Shown here one piece after another: positions 1 to 7,882 of a stretch of 13,457 bases of DNA. The position numbers and the translations under genes are program-made. The stretch covers positions 1-13,457 of the forward strand of contig NZ_CAMPGZ010000115.1 of assembly GCF_946885725.1 (NCBI RefSeq), given 5' to 3'. This DNA is from an uncultured Nocardioides sp. Lineage in GTDB: Bacteria; Actinomycetota; Actinomycetes; Propionibacteriales; Nocardioidaceae. A model generated the notes under the pieces. It saw nothing but the letters and a program-made list of their open reading frames with translations. It was not told the origin of the DNA and searched no databases. The first letter of the stretch is position 1. Each line of letters begins with the position of its first letter.

Positions 1-990
1 GGAGAAGACGCTGGGGAGGGTGGCGGCGGCGGGGACGATGGCGCGTCGCATGGCCGGGGGTCGGGTGGCGAGGAGCAGGCCGCGGGTGAGGCGGTCGTGG
101 CGTCTCGTGATCCGGTGCCACGCCTCTTCGTAGTCGACCAGCCGTCCGGAGACGATGGCGTCGACGGCGGCGCGGGCCTGAGCGAGGCCGACGCCGATGC
201 CTTCGCCGGTGAGCGCGTCGACGTAGCCCGCGGCATCACCTACCAGCAGCACCCGGCCCACGACACGACGCCGGGCGCGTTGCCGCAGAGGTCCGGCGCC
301 GCGGACGTCGCCCAGCGGTGGGTCGCCGAGGTGCTCCCGCAGGCGCGGGAACGTCGCCAGCAGCTCGGGCAGCGGACGGCGCGACGCGCTCAGCACGGCG
401 ACCCCGACGCACGAGGGGCCGACCGGCGTCACGTAGGCCTCGCCCAGCGCGGACCAGTGCACCTCGACGTACGACGTCCACGGCGGTACGTCGACGTGGC
501 AGCGCAGGCCGTAGCGCCGCACCGACGAGGTCGGACCGTCCAGCCGCAGCATCCGACGGATCGGGGAGTGCAGGCCGTCGGCGGCGACCAGGTGCCGCGT
601 GGGCTCGTCGTCGACGCTCACGTGATCCGCGCGCATCCCGATCGACCGCACCGGCCGGTGCTCGACCGGGATCCCCGCCGCGTCGACGGCCGCACGCAAC
701 GCGGAGTGCAGGGCCGTTCGCCGCACGCCCCGACCGACCCCGTGGCGGAACGGAGCTGACACGGAGCGCGACGGGGAGACGTACCGGATCCCCGCCAGCT
801 CGTGCCCCGGCGGGTCCACGCCGAGCTCCCGCAGCGCCACCAGCGCGCCGGGCATCAGCCCCTCGCCGCAGGCCTTGTCGATCGTGCCCTGTCGCCGCTC
901 GCGCACGGCCACGTCGAGGCCGGCGCGGGCGGCGTACAACGCCGTCGCCAGCCCGACCGGCCCGCCGCCGGCGATCACGAGGTCACGCAC
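1..990 (-). CDS. FAD-dependent oxidoreductase, SrsC/geranylgeranyl-reductase-like (3' end outside window)
   Basis: The frame is open for 330 codons and runs off the left edge, so the C-terminus is missing. The N-terminus has a Rossmann FAD-binding loop (GGGPVG, residues 8-13), then DKACGEG (38-44), the arrangement of the geranylgeranyl reductase and aromatic hydroxylase flavoproteins. An ADGLHS stretch (137-142) and the second FAD motif VLLVGDAAGYVDALTGEG (247-264) follow. Family members are usually 330-400 residues, so little is probably lost. The GTG start at 990 has GGAGG four bases upstream (995-999) and overlaps the end of the methyltransferase gene by 16 bases. As last visible gene of the type III PKS operon it occupies the place of SrsC, the flavoprotein that hydroxylates the alkylresorcinol ring towards a quinone. 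Hydroxylation versus prenyl reduction cannot be decided from sequence alone. Family call firm, reaction inferred. Confidence 0.85.
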   Translation of the reverse strand, partial: MRDLVIAGGGPVGLATALYAARAGLDVAVRERRQGTIDKACGEGLMPGALVALRELGVDPPGHELAGIRYVSPSRSVSAPFRHGVGRGVRRTALHSALRAAVDAAGIPVEHRPVRSIGMRADHVSVDDEPTRHLVAADGLHSPIRRMLRLDGPTSSVRRYGLRCHVDVPPWTSYVEVHWSALGEAYVTPVGPSCVGVAVLSASRRPLPELLATFPRLREHLGDPPLGDVRGAGPLRQRARRRVVGRVLLVGDAAGYVDALTGEGIGVGLAQARAAVDAIVSGRLVDYEEAWHRITRRHDRLTRGLLLATRPPAMRRAIVPAAATLPSVFS

Positions 991-1505
991 GGCACCTCCG
1001 CGAGCGCGCGCTCCTCGACCCGGATCCGCACCATCAGCAGCACCGCGTTGGCGACCGTGAACACCACAGCCGTCCACCACGCGGCGTGCACCAGCGGCAG
1101 CGCGAAGCCTTCCACGACCACCGCGACGTAGTTGGGGTGCCGCAGCCGGCGGTACGGCCCGGACCGCACCAGCGGCAGCCCGGGCACGACGATCACCCGC
1201 GTGTTCCACTGCCGGCCGAGCGTCGCGATGCACCACCAGCGCAGCGCCTGCGAGGCGAGAACGAGGGCGAACATCGTGGCGGCCAGCAGAAGTGGTGCGT
1301 CGGGTCGCCGCCACCACGCTTCGACCAGCGCGCCGACGAGCAGCCCGGTGTGCAGCACGACCATCACGACGTAGTGGCCCTGCCCGGTCTCCCGCCCACC
1401 CTGCGCGAGGGCCCACCGGGCGTTGCGCGTCGAGACGACGAGCTCGGCGAGCCGCTCCAGCGCGACCAGCGCCACCAGCACGGTGAAGAACGCGAGCGAC
1501 GTCAT
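975..1505 (-). CDS. Isoprenylcysteine carboxyl methyltransferase (ICMT)-family membrane methyltransferase, SrsB-like
   Basis: The 176-residue protein is hydrophobic, with about four to five membrane segments (roughly 4-24, 46-63, 70-90, 127-158). The ICMT/PEMT signature RHPNY lies at 122-126, followed by E132 and the acidic pair EE near 164-165. These are the S-adenosylmethionine and substrate-binding elements of this family. ICMT proteins beside bacterial type III PKS genes (SrsB in Streptomyces griseus) methylate the phenolic lipid, not a prenylated protein, and that is the likely role here. The ATG at 1505 shares four bases (ATGA) with the PKS stop and has GAGGGG about five bases upstream, so translation is probably coupled. 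The 3' end overlaps the next flavoprotein gene. A much longer open frame continues upstream, but it lies inside the PKS gene and is not coding. Confidence 0.88.
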   Translation of the reverse strand: MTSLAFFTVLVALVALERLAELVVSTRNARWALAQGGRETGQGHYVVMVVLHTGLLVGALVEAWWRRPDAPLLLAATMFALVLASQALRWWCIATLGRQWNTRVIVVPGLPLVRSGPYRRLRHPNYVAVVVEGFALPLVHAAWWTAVVFTVANAVLLMVRIRVEERALAEVPCVTS

Positions 1506-2557
1506 GCGACCCCTCGCGCCAGCACGAGCTCGGAGCAGAAGCCGGGCCCCATCGCCATCACCACACCCCACGACCCGGGCACCGGCGGCCGCTCCCGCAG
1601 GGTGTCCTCGAGGACGTGCAGCACCGAGGACGACGACAGGTTGCCGATCCGCGAGAGCGAGTCCCAGGTCAGCTGCACCGCCTCGCGCGGCAGGCCGAGC
1701 GACTCCTCGATCGCCTCGATCACCTTGGGCCCGCCGGGGTGACAGGCCCACCAGCCGATGTCGTCGATGCCGAGGCCGTGGTCGGCGAGGAACGCGTCGA
1801 CGTCCTCGCGCAGGTAGCGGTGCACCATGTCCGGCACCGACGCGTCGAGCACGATCCGCAGCCCGGTCGACGCGATGTCCCAGCCCATCGTCCGCTCGGA
1901 GTCCGGGTACAGCCGGCTGCGCGAGGCGAGCACCTCGACCCCACCGCCCTCGGGAGGTCCACCCCGCGCCACGACCGCGGCCGCGCCGTCGCCGAACAGC
2001 CCGCTGGCCACGAGGTTCGGCACCGAGGTGTCGTCGCGCTGGACGGTCAGTGAGCAGAGCTCGACGGAGACGAGTACGGCGACGTGGTCGGGGTGGCCGA
2101 GGAGGTAGTCGTGCAGCCGCGCGATGCCCGCCGCTCCCGCTACGCAGCCGAGGCCGAACAGCGGCACCCGCTTGACGTCCGGCCGCAGTCCGACCGTGGC
2201 CGCGATGCGCGCGTCGAGGGATGGCACCGCCAGGCCGGTCACGGTGGTCGACACGACGAGGTCGACGTCGCCGGGCGTGAGGCCCGCGGCCTTGAGCGCG
2301 TCGACCAGCGCCTGTGACCCGAGCCGGACGGCGTGCTCGATGAACAGGTCGTTGGCGTGGCCGAAGTCGCCGAGCCCGGCGTACTCCTCCAGCGGCAGCA
2401 CCAGGTGTCGCGTCCGCACGCCCGCGTTGCCGTGCAGCCGGCGCAGCAGCCCCTCGTCCAGCGCGTTCTGCGCGATCACGGTCGCGAAGGCGTCGGTGAT
2501 CTCCTCCTGGGCGTAGCGGTGCGGGGGCAGCGCGCCGCGCACGGTCAGGATCTCCAT
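1502..2557 (-). CDS. Type III polyketide synthase (chalcone/stilbene synthase family, alkylresorcinol-type)
   Basis: The 351-residue protein has the normal length for a homodimeric bacterial type III PKS. The catalytic triad is complete: Cys138 in [10 protein letters not shown], His273 in ACHPGG and Asn306 in GNLSSSS. The C-terminal GPGF loop that shapes the cyclisation pocket is at 337-340. The enzyme should load an acyl starter from CoA or a carrier protein, extend it with malonyl-CoA units and cyclise it. The neighbouring ICMT and flavoprotein genes match the srsABC layout, so a long-chain alkylresorcinol or alkylpyrone is the best guess; a short-chain product cannot be excluded. The ATG at 2557 has GGAGA about six bases upstream, inside the end of the preceding gene, which it overlaps by 13 bases. 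The upstream extension of the open frame is rejected because it lacks family similarity and lies in that gene. Confidence 0.95.
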   Translation of the reverse strand: MEILTVRGALPPHRYAQEEITDAFATVIAQNALDEGLLRRLHGNAGVRTRHLVLPLEEYAGLGDFGHANDLFIEHAVRLGSQALVDALKAAGLTPGDVDLVVSTTVTGLAVPSLDARIAATVGLRPDVKRVPLFGLGCVAGAAGIARLHDYLLGHPDHVAVLVSVELCSLTVQRDDTSVPNLVASGLFGDGAAAVVARGGPPEGGGVEVLASRSRLYPDSERTMGWDIASTGLRIVLDASVPDMVHRYLREDVDAFLADHGLGIDDIGWWACHPGGPKVIEAIEESLGLPREAVQLTWDSLSRIGNLSSSSVLHVLEDTLRERPPVPGSWGVVMAMGPGFCSELVLARGVA

Positions 2558-3699
2558 GAGGTCTCCGCTTCGTTCGGGTGCGAGGTCGGGGTCGGCCGTG
2601 CCAGCGCGCGGACCAGGCCACCGACGAGCCGCGGGGTGATCGTGCCGTCGCCGAGGCCGATCTCGACGAGGTCGTCGAACACGCCGTTGTTCCGCGCGGC
2701 CGCGTCGATCCCGGCCGCGACCACCCGGGGTACGGCGGACAGCCGGGCCGTCAGCGTGGTGTGCCGCTGGTGCCGCGCGAGCAGGCGGCGGACGGTGCGC
2801 GTGTAGGCCTCGCCGGCGGCCGAAGGCCGGCCGGCGGCGATCGCGTCGGCCGCAGCGCGCCCGGCCAGCACCCCGGTGGCGACCGCGTAGAAGATGCCCT
2901 CGCCGGTCATCGGATTGACCAGGTGCGCGGCGTCGCCGGCGAGGAGCACCCGCCCCGCGGCGTGCCGGCGCGGCAGGCCGGAGAGTGGCAGGTGGGCCGC
3001 GCGCCACGCATCACCTCGTGCGACCGTCCCCGGCAGCAGCCGCTCGAGCTCGCCGAGCAGCAGGTCGCGGGTCAGGTCCTCGTCGCCGTCGACGAGCTCG
3101 CCGTAGCCGACGTTGGCGAGGCCGTCGCCGCGGTCGAAGCACCAGGCGTACGACGGCATCCGGCGGTCGCCGTACCGGATCACCTGGCGGCCCGCGAACG
3201 CCGCCGGTGCCGGTGTATAGCCGCGGATCGCCAGCGCCCGATGCCCCGGCGCAGACCCGAGCAGGTCGCGACGGACCACGCTGTGCGCGCCGTCGGCCCC
3301 GACGACGACACGGGCGTCCAGCTCGTCGAGACTCCGCACCCGGCGTCGCTCGCGAACGGCTCCGGCCGCCTCCGCTCGGGCGACGAGGCGCGCGTCGAGC
3401 TCGGTGCGCGGCACCACCCACACGGGCCGGGCCAGCGGACCGTCGGCGACGTGGCCGGCGATCGAGATCGTCAGCCGGCGCAGCGGGACGTGGTCGTCGA
3501 GCAGGCCGTGCACGCCGACGCCTGTCAGCACGTCGAGCACGTGCGGGGCGATGCCGTCTCCGCACGCCTTGTCGCGCGGGAAGTCCGCGCGGTCGAGCAG
3601 CAGCACGCGCAAGCGGGGGTCGCGGTGCAGCGCACCGAGCGCGGTGGCGCTCCCGGCCGGCCCGGCACCGACCACCACCAGGTCCCAGCGGCCTGTCAC
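2545..3699 (-). CDS. Geranylgeranyl reductase-family FAD oxidoreductase
   Basis: This is a 384-residue flavoprotein. It has an N-terminal FAD loop GAGPAG (11-16), DKACGDG (43-49), VGADGAHS (133-140) and the GD motif [18 protein letters not shown] (252-269). A PSYAWCF stretch (182-188) corresponds to the PxxYxWxF substrate-pocket motif of geranylgeranyl reductases. Such enzymes saturate double bonds of isoprenoid tails on quinones, chlorophylls or archaeal lipids using reduced flavin; others hydroxylate aromatic rings. Because it sits directly after a UbiA prenyltransferase gene, reduction of the attached prenyl chain is plausible but inferred. The GTG at 3699 overlaps the UbiA stop by four bases (GTGA) with only a weak ribosome site, which suggests translational coupling. 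The protein resembles the truncated flavoprotein at the left edge in its DKACG and GD motifs, so the operon carries two related enzymes. Confidence 0.9.
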   Translation of the reverse strand: MTGRWDLVVVGAGPAGSATALGALHRDPRLRVLLLDRADFPRDKACGDGIAPHVLDVLTGVGVHGLLDDHVPLRRLTISIAGHVADGPLARPVWVVPRTELDARLVARAEAAGAVRERRRVRSLDELDARVVVGADGAHSVVRRDLLGSAPGHRALAIRGYTPAPAAFAGRQVIRYGDRRMPSYAWCFDRGDGLANVGYGELVDGDEDLTRDLLLGELERLLPGTVARGDAWRAAHLPLSGLPRRHAAGRVLLAGDAAHLVNPMTGEGIFYAVATGVLAGRAAADAIAAGRPSAAGEAYTRTVRRLLARHQRHTTLTARLSAVPRVVAAGIDAAARNNGVFDDLVEIGLGDGTITPRLVGGLVRALARPTPTSHPNEAETSWRS

Positions 3700-4520
3700 C
3701 GCGCCACCACCAGGACGGCGACATCGACGAGGGCGAGCACGACGACGGCGCGGAACGGCGTGCGCCCGGCGGACCTCAGCGCGACCGCGGCCAGCACAAG
3801 AGCGACGGCCACCACGAGCACCCGGCCGAGGGCCGCGAGCGAGGGTGCCTGCCAGGCGAGCAGCAGGGTGGCAGCCGACAACGCAGTCACGGCGAGACGC
3901 CGAGAGGCCGCCGCACCCAGACGGTGCGGCAGGCCGACCACGCCGGTGGCGCGGTCGTCGTCGAGGTCGGGCAGGGCGTTGACCAGGTGCGCGCCGACGC
4001 CGAGCAGCGCGCCGGCGGCGCTCGTCCACCACACCGGCGAGGCGTCGGCGGCGAGCGCCACGAACGCCGGCAGGCCGCCGAACGCCAGGGCGTAGGGCAG
4101 CCACGACCAGACCGTCGCCTTCAACCCCAGGTTGTAGGCCCACGCGCACGCGACGCAGGCCAGGTGCACGGTGCCGGCGAGCACGCCGCACGCGAGCGAG
4201 AGGGGTACGACGAGCGCCACCGCGACCGCGCAGGCGACCCGCGCGGTGCGGACGTCGACCGCGCCGGTGGCCAGGGGCTTGTCAGCGCGGCCCACCTGCC
4301 GGTCGCGCGCCAGGTCGACGAGGTCGTTGCACCACCCGATCGAGAGCTGCCCGGCGAGCACCGCGGCGACGACGAGCGCGACCGTCGACGGCGGGGCGTC
4401 CTCTCCGAACGCGAGCAGCCCGGCCACGACGGAGACCGCGAGGGCGGGACCGGGATGGGTGGCGGTCAGCAGGCCGACGACGCCCCGGGTCGGGGGCACG
4501 TGTCCGCTCGCAACTGCCAC
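3696..4520 (-). CDS. UbiA-family prenyltransferase
   Basis: The 274-residue integral membrane protein has seven to nine hydrophobic segments. Both metal-diphosphate motifs of the UbiA superfamily are present: NDLVDLARD at 65-73 (NDxxDxxxD) on the early helix pair, and NALPDLDDD at 181-189 (DxxxD type) in the second half. These bind magnesium and the polyprenyl diphosphate. The enzyme should transfer a prenyl chain to an aromatic or similar acceptor, and in this operon the resorcinol or pyrone made by the type III PKS is the obvious candidate. No prenyl diphosphate synthase gene is visible, so the donor must come from elsewhere. The start is GTG at 4520 with AGGACGG about five to six bases upstream. 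This is the first gene of the five-gene block, 57 bases after the racemase gene. Family certain, acceptor inferred. Confidence 0.93.
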   Translation of the reverse strand: MAVASGHVPPTRGVVGLLTATHPGPALAVSVVAGLLAFGEDAPPSTVALVVAAVLAGQLSIGWCNDLVDLARDRQVGRADKPLATGAVDVRTARVACAVAVALVVPLSLACGVLAGTVHLACVACAWAYNLGLKATVWSWLPYALAFGGLPAFVALAADASPVWWTSAAGALLGVGAHLVNALPDLDDDRATGVVGLPHRLGAAASRRLAVTALSAATLLLAWQAPSLAALGRVLVVAVALVLAAVALRSAGRTPFRAVVVLALVDVAVLVVAR

Positions 4521-4581
4521 GCGTCCGTCCTGTCGTCGACGACCCTCCCGACAGTAGCCACCACTTCCGACGTGACGTCAG
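4521..4581 (-). promoter_or_regulatory. Gap before the UbiA gene: possible weak promoter, hairpin and TGACGTCA palindrome
   Basis: The gap holds three elements. A perfect 8-base palindrome TGACGTCA (4573-4580) overlaps the racemase stop codon. On the minus strand a CTGACG element (4581-4576) and a TACTGT element (4556-4551) lie 19 bases apart and could form a weak promoter. An inverted repeat CTGTCG/CGACAG (arms 4530-4535 and 4549-4554) encloses a further TCGTCGACGA palindrome, just upstream of the UbiA ribosome site. No U-tract follows the hairpin, so a rho-independent terminator is unlikely. The promoter call is weak, and read-through from the MerR-racemase pair is equally plausible. Confidence 0.25.
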
Positions 4582-5720
4582 GCCTGGACGGCCGCCCCCG
4601 ACTCGATCAGGCCCTCGACGTCCTCGACGCCCCAGGCCGTCAGCGCGGCCCGGGTGTCGCCACCGGCGACGCTCGGACCGTCGCCCAGCTCCCCGGGCGT
4701 GCGGGAGAACCGGGGCGCCGGCGCCGGCTGGGTCAGGCCGTCCCGCTCGACCCAGGTGCCGCGCGCCGCTACGTGCGGGTGCCGAGCAGCCTCGGACACC
4801 GGCAGCACCGGCGCGACGCACGCGTCGGTCCCGTCGAAGACCCCCGCCCACTCCTCCTGGGTGCGCTCGCGGAACCGTGCGGTCAGCCGCTCGCGCAGCT
4901 CGCCCCACCGTTCGATGTCCCACTGGTCCGGGGCGTCGTCGAGCTCGAGCAGCTGGACGAGCTCGGCGAAGAACTGCGGCTCCAGGGCACCGACGGACAT
5001 GTGCTTGCCGTCCGCGGTCTCGTAGACGTCGTAGAACGGCGCGCCCCCGTCCAGCAGCCCGGCCGCCCGCCGCTCGTGCGCGAGCCCGGCGGCGAGCATC
5101 CCGGCCTGCATCGTGCCGAGGTGGGCCACGCCGTCGACGATCGCGGCGTCCACGACCTGGCCTCGACCGGACGTGCGCGCCTCGGTGAGCGCGGCGAGCA
5201 CGCCGATGACGAGGTACGTCGAGCCGCCGCCGAAGTCGCCGAGCAGGTTCGTCGGGAACTGTGGCCGGTCCGGCGTCTGGCCCAGGCCGTGCAGGATGCC
5301 GGAGACCGCGAGGTAGTTCAGGTCGTGCCCGGCCACCTCCGCCCACGGCCCGTCCTGGCCCCAGCCGGTCATCCGGCCGTAGACCAGCCGCGGGTTGCTC
5401 GCGAGCAGCTCGTCCGGCCCGAGCCCGAGCCGCTCGGCCGCGCCGGGCCGCATCCCCTCGAGGAACACGTCGGCCTTCTCAGCCAGCGCGCGCACGGTCA
5501 CGACCGCGTCGGGGTGCTTGAGGTCCAGCGCCACGCTGGGCCGCCCGCGGGTGAGCAGGTCGGTCTCGCGCGGCCCGGCCGACGTCGCCCCGCCCGGCCG
5601 TTCCACTCGGATCACGTCGGCGCCGAGGTCGGCGAGCAGCATGGCCGCGTGCGGTCCCGGCCCGATCCCGGCCAGCTCGACGACGCGGACGCCGGCGAGG
5701 GGGCCCTTCCCGGCCGTCAT
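4578..5720 (-). CDS. mcr: Alpha-methylacyl-CoA racemase (CoA-transferase family III / CaiB-BaiF fold)
   Basis: The 380-residue protein has the N-terminal pattern VRVVELAGIGPGPHAAMLLA (11-30) and the catalytic residues of Mycobacterium tuberculosis MCR in matching contexts: His132 in GHDLNY, Asp162 in GDFGGG and Glu247 in GALEPQF. A GQVVDAAIVDG stretch (187-197) and LLDGGAPFYDVYE (222-234) also match that enzyme closely. It should interconvert the 2R and 2S epimers of 2-methylacyl-CoA esters so that branched fatty acids or sterol side chains can enter beta-oxidation. This fits the adjacent fadAB operon. The ATG at 5720 overlaps the MerR stop by four bases (ATGA) and lacks a clear ribosome site, so it probably depends on translational coupling. 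Family III CoA-transferase is the only serious alternative, and the complete His/Asp/Glu set favours racemase. Confidence 0.93.
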   Translation of the reverse strand: MTAGKGPLAGVRVVELAGIGPGPHAAMLLADLGADVIRVERPGGATSAGPRETDLLTRGRPSVALDLKHPDAVVTVRALAEKADVFLEGMRPGAAERLGLGPDELLASNPRLVYGRMTGWGQDGPWAEVAGHDLNYLAVSGILHGLGQTPDRPQFPTNLLGDFGGGSTYLVIGVLAALTEARTSGRGQVVDAAIVDGVAHLGTMQAGMLAAGLAHERRAAGLLDGGAPFYDVYETADGKHMSVGALEPQFFAELVQLLELDDAPDQWDIERWGELRERLTARFRERTQEEWAGVFDGTDACVAPVLPVSEAARHPHVAARGTWVERDGLTQPAPAPRFSRTPGELGDGPSVAGGDTRAALTAWGVEDVEGLIESGAAVQA

Positions 5721-6466
5721 CGGGCGCGCCGCGCGACCGTCTCGCGCTTGGTCTCGTTGACCGCGGACTCGTAGGCCGCCACGAGCGCCGCGACCGTGAC
5801 CGGTTTGAACCGCTCCACGACCTCGCGGATCTGGTCGGGCGTCGCGCCGCCCTCGACGTACGCCGGCCACACCTTGGTCCTGAACAGCTCGGTCAGCTCG
5901 TCGGCGATCGCGCGGCCGTGCGCCAGGAAGATGTCCTGGGCGGCCAGCGCCGCGTCGGTCGGCATGCCGAGGTCGAGAAGGCTGACGCCGACGGACAGGT
6001 GCGCGACCGCGACCTGGTAGCGGCCCTGCTTGGCCGGGAACACGATGCCCAGCGCGTTGAGCGTGTCGAGGTCCTCGTCGGACAGCGGCCGGCCGGCCCG
6101 CCGCACGAGCTCCTTGCGGGTCATCGTCTCGGGCAGCTCGGGCATCCACGGCGCGAGCAGCGTGCGGTGCAGCGCGATCGTCTCCGGCGTCGCGTCGGCC
6201 GGGATCTTGGCGACGTACCGCTCGATCGCCGCCAGCGTGAACCCGTGCGCCTGCAGCTCCCGCACCAGCTCGAGCCGGGCCAGGTGGTCGGCCGAGTAGT
6301 AACCCGAACGGCCCTTCCGGATCGGCGCCGGCAGCAGGCCGCGCGAGGTGTAGAAGCGGATGTTGCGCACGCTGATCCCGCTGCGGCGGGTCAGCTCCTC
6401 GAGCGTCATCAGCTCGGGTTGCTCTTGAGCCTGCTCACCGGTGGTGTGCGGCTGGGACTGCGACAT
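5717..6466 (-). CDS. MerR-family transcriptional regulator
   Basis: The 249-residue protein has an N-terminal winged helix-turn-helix at about residues 20-88 (MTLEELTRRSG, then NIRFYTSRGLLP and GYYSADHLARLELVRELQ). It is followed by a linker helix and a C-terminal domain (about 105-249) of unknown ligand. That domain has no cysteine, so it is not a typical metal or redox sensor. I chose the ATG at 6466 because AAAGG lies about six bases upstream; an in-frame ATG at 6487 would add seven residues and has no such site. The first 19 residues are polar, Gln-rich and probably disordered. The gene is coupled to the racemase gene and divergent from fadAB, so it probably controls both from the shared gap. 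An acyl-CoA effector is a guess from this context. Confidence 0.9.
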   Translation of the reverse strand: MSQSQPHTTGEQAQEQPELMTLEELTRRSGISVRNIRFYTSRGLLPAPIRKGRSGYYSADHLARLELVRELQAHGFTLAAIERYVAKIPADATPETIALHRTLLAPWMPELPETMTRKELVRRAGRPLSDEDLDTLNALGIVFPAKQGRYQVAVAHLSVGVSLLDLGMPTDAALAAQDIFLAHGRAIADELTELFRTKVWPAYVEGGATPDQIREVVERFKPVTVAALVAAYESAVNETKRETVARRAR

Positions 6467-6575
6467 CGGGGGCCTTTCGAGATGCACGTCACAGGGTCGT
6501 CGTGGTTGACGACGCTAACAGCAGGAGTGTCACAATCGCAGTACTCGTCCCGTCATCGACCGAGAGGACGCGCGG
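6467..6575. promoter_or_regulatory. Divergent merR/fadAB control region with a MerR-type promoter candidate
   Basis: On the plus strand TTGACG (6506-6511) and CACAAT (6531-6536) are separated by 19 bases, the long spacer typical of MerR-controlled promoters. TGAC (6507-6510) and GTCA (6529-6532) form a dyad centred close to the middle of that spacer. A second dyad, GTTGACGACGCTAAC (6505-6519), covers the -35 element. A perfect 6-base inverted repeat GTCGTC/GACGAC lies at 6496-6513. GTCACA occurs twice (6488-6493, 6529-6534). The fadA ribosome site GAGAGGA (6562-6568) sits seven bases before its ATG. The minus-strand promoter for merR is not clear. Binding by the adjacent regulator is inferred. 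Confidence 0.55.
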
Positions 6576-7814
<1,239 letters not shown>

Positions 7815-7816
7815 CC

Positions 7817-7858
7817 GACCACCTGAACCTCCGGGTGGTCGAGCCTGTCGAGACCACC
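7817..7858. repeat. Three-armed palindromic element in the fadA-fadB gap (REP-like)
   Basis: GACCACC at 7817-7823, its exact complement GGTGGTC at 7834-7840, and a second GACCACC at 7852-7858 lie in a row. The middle arm can pair with either outer arm, with loops of 10 and 11 bases. The right half (7834-7858) with its inner TCGA...TCGA resembles a short palindrome I recall as highly repeated between genes in Nocardioides-like actinobacteria; copy number cannot be judged from this window. It lies three bases after the fadA stop and 24 bases before the fadB start, so it could stabilise the upstream message or tune fadB expression. There is no U-tract, so it is not a standard terminator. Confidence 0.6.
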
Positions 7859-7882
7859 TCTCCGAACACGCAGAGGACACTC

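Noticed and set aside
318..1742. A 474-codon plus-strand open frame at the left end
   Set aside because: Arg/Pro/Ala-rich low-complexity translation antisense to the flavoprotein, methyltransferase and PKS genes; no domain and no sensible ribosome site.
4530..4554. Hairpin before the UbiA gene considered as a rho-independent terminator for the racemase gene
   Set aside because: The stem is only six bases with a 13-base interval and is not followed by a T-rich tract in the direction of transcription.
2985..5774. A 929-codon plus-strand open frame across the UbiA, reductase and racemase genes
   Set aside because: It is Arg/Gly/Ala-rich shadow sequence covering four well-supported minus-strand genes in conserved families, with no family motif of its own.
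6467..6487. An earlier ATG (6487) as the merR start
   Set aside because: It would add only seven residues and lacks a ribosome site, while ATG 6466 has AAAGG at a good distance.
7817..7858. fadA-fadB palindromes considered as an intrinsic terminator
   Set aside because: No T-run follows either hairpin, and fadB directly downstream has no other visible promoter, so termination here would silence half of a two-subunit enzyme.
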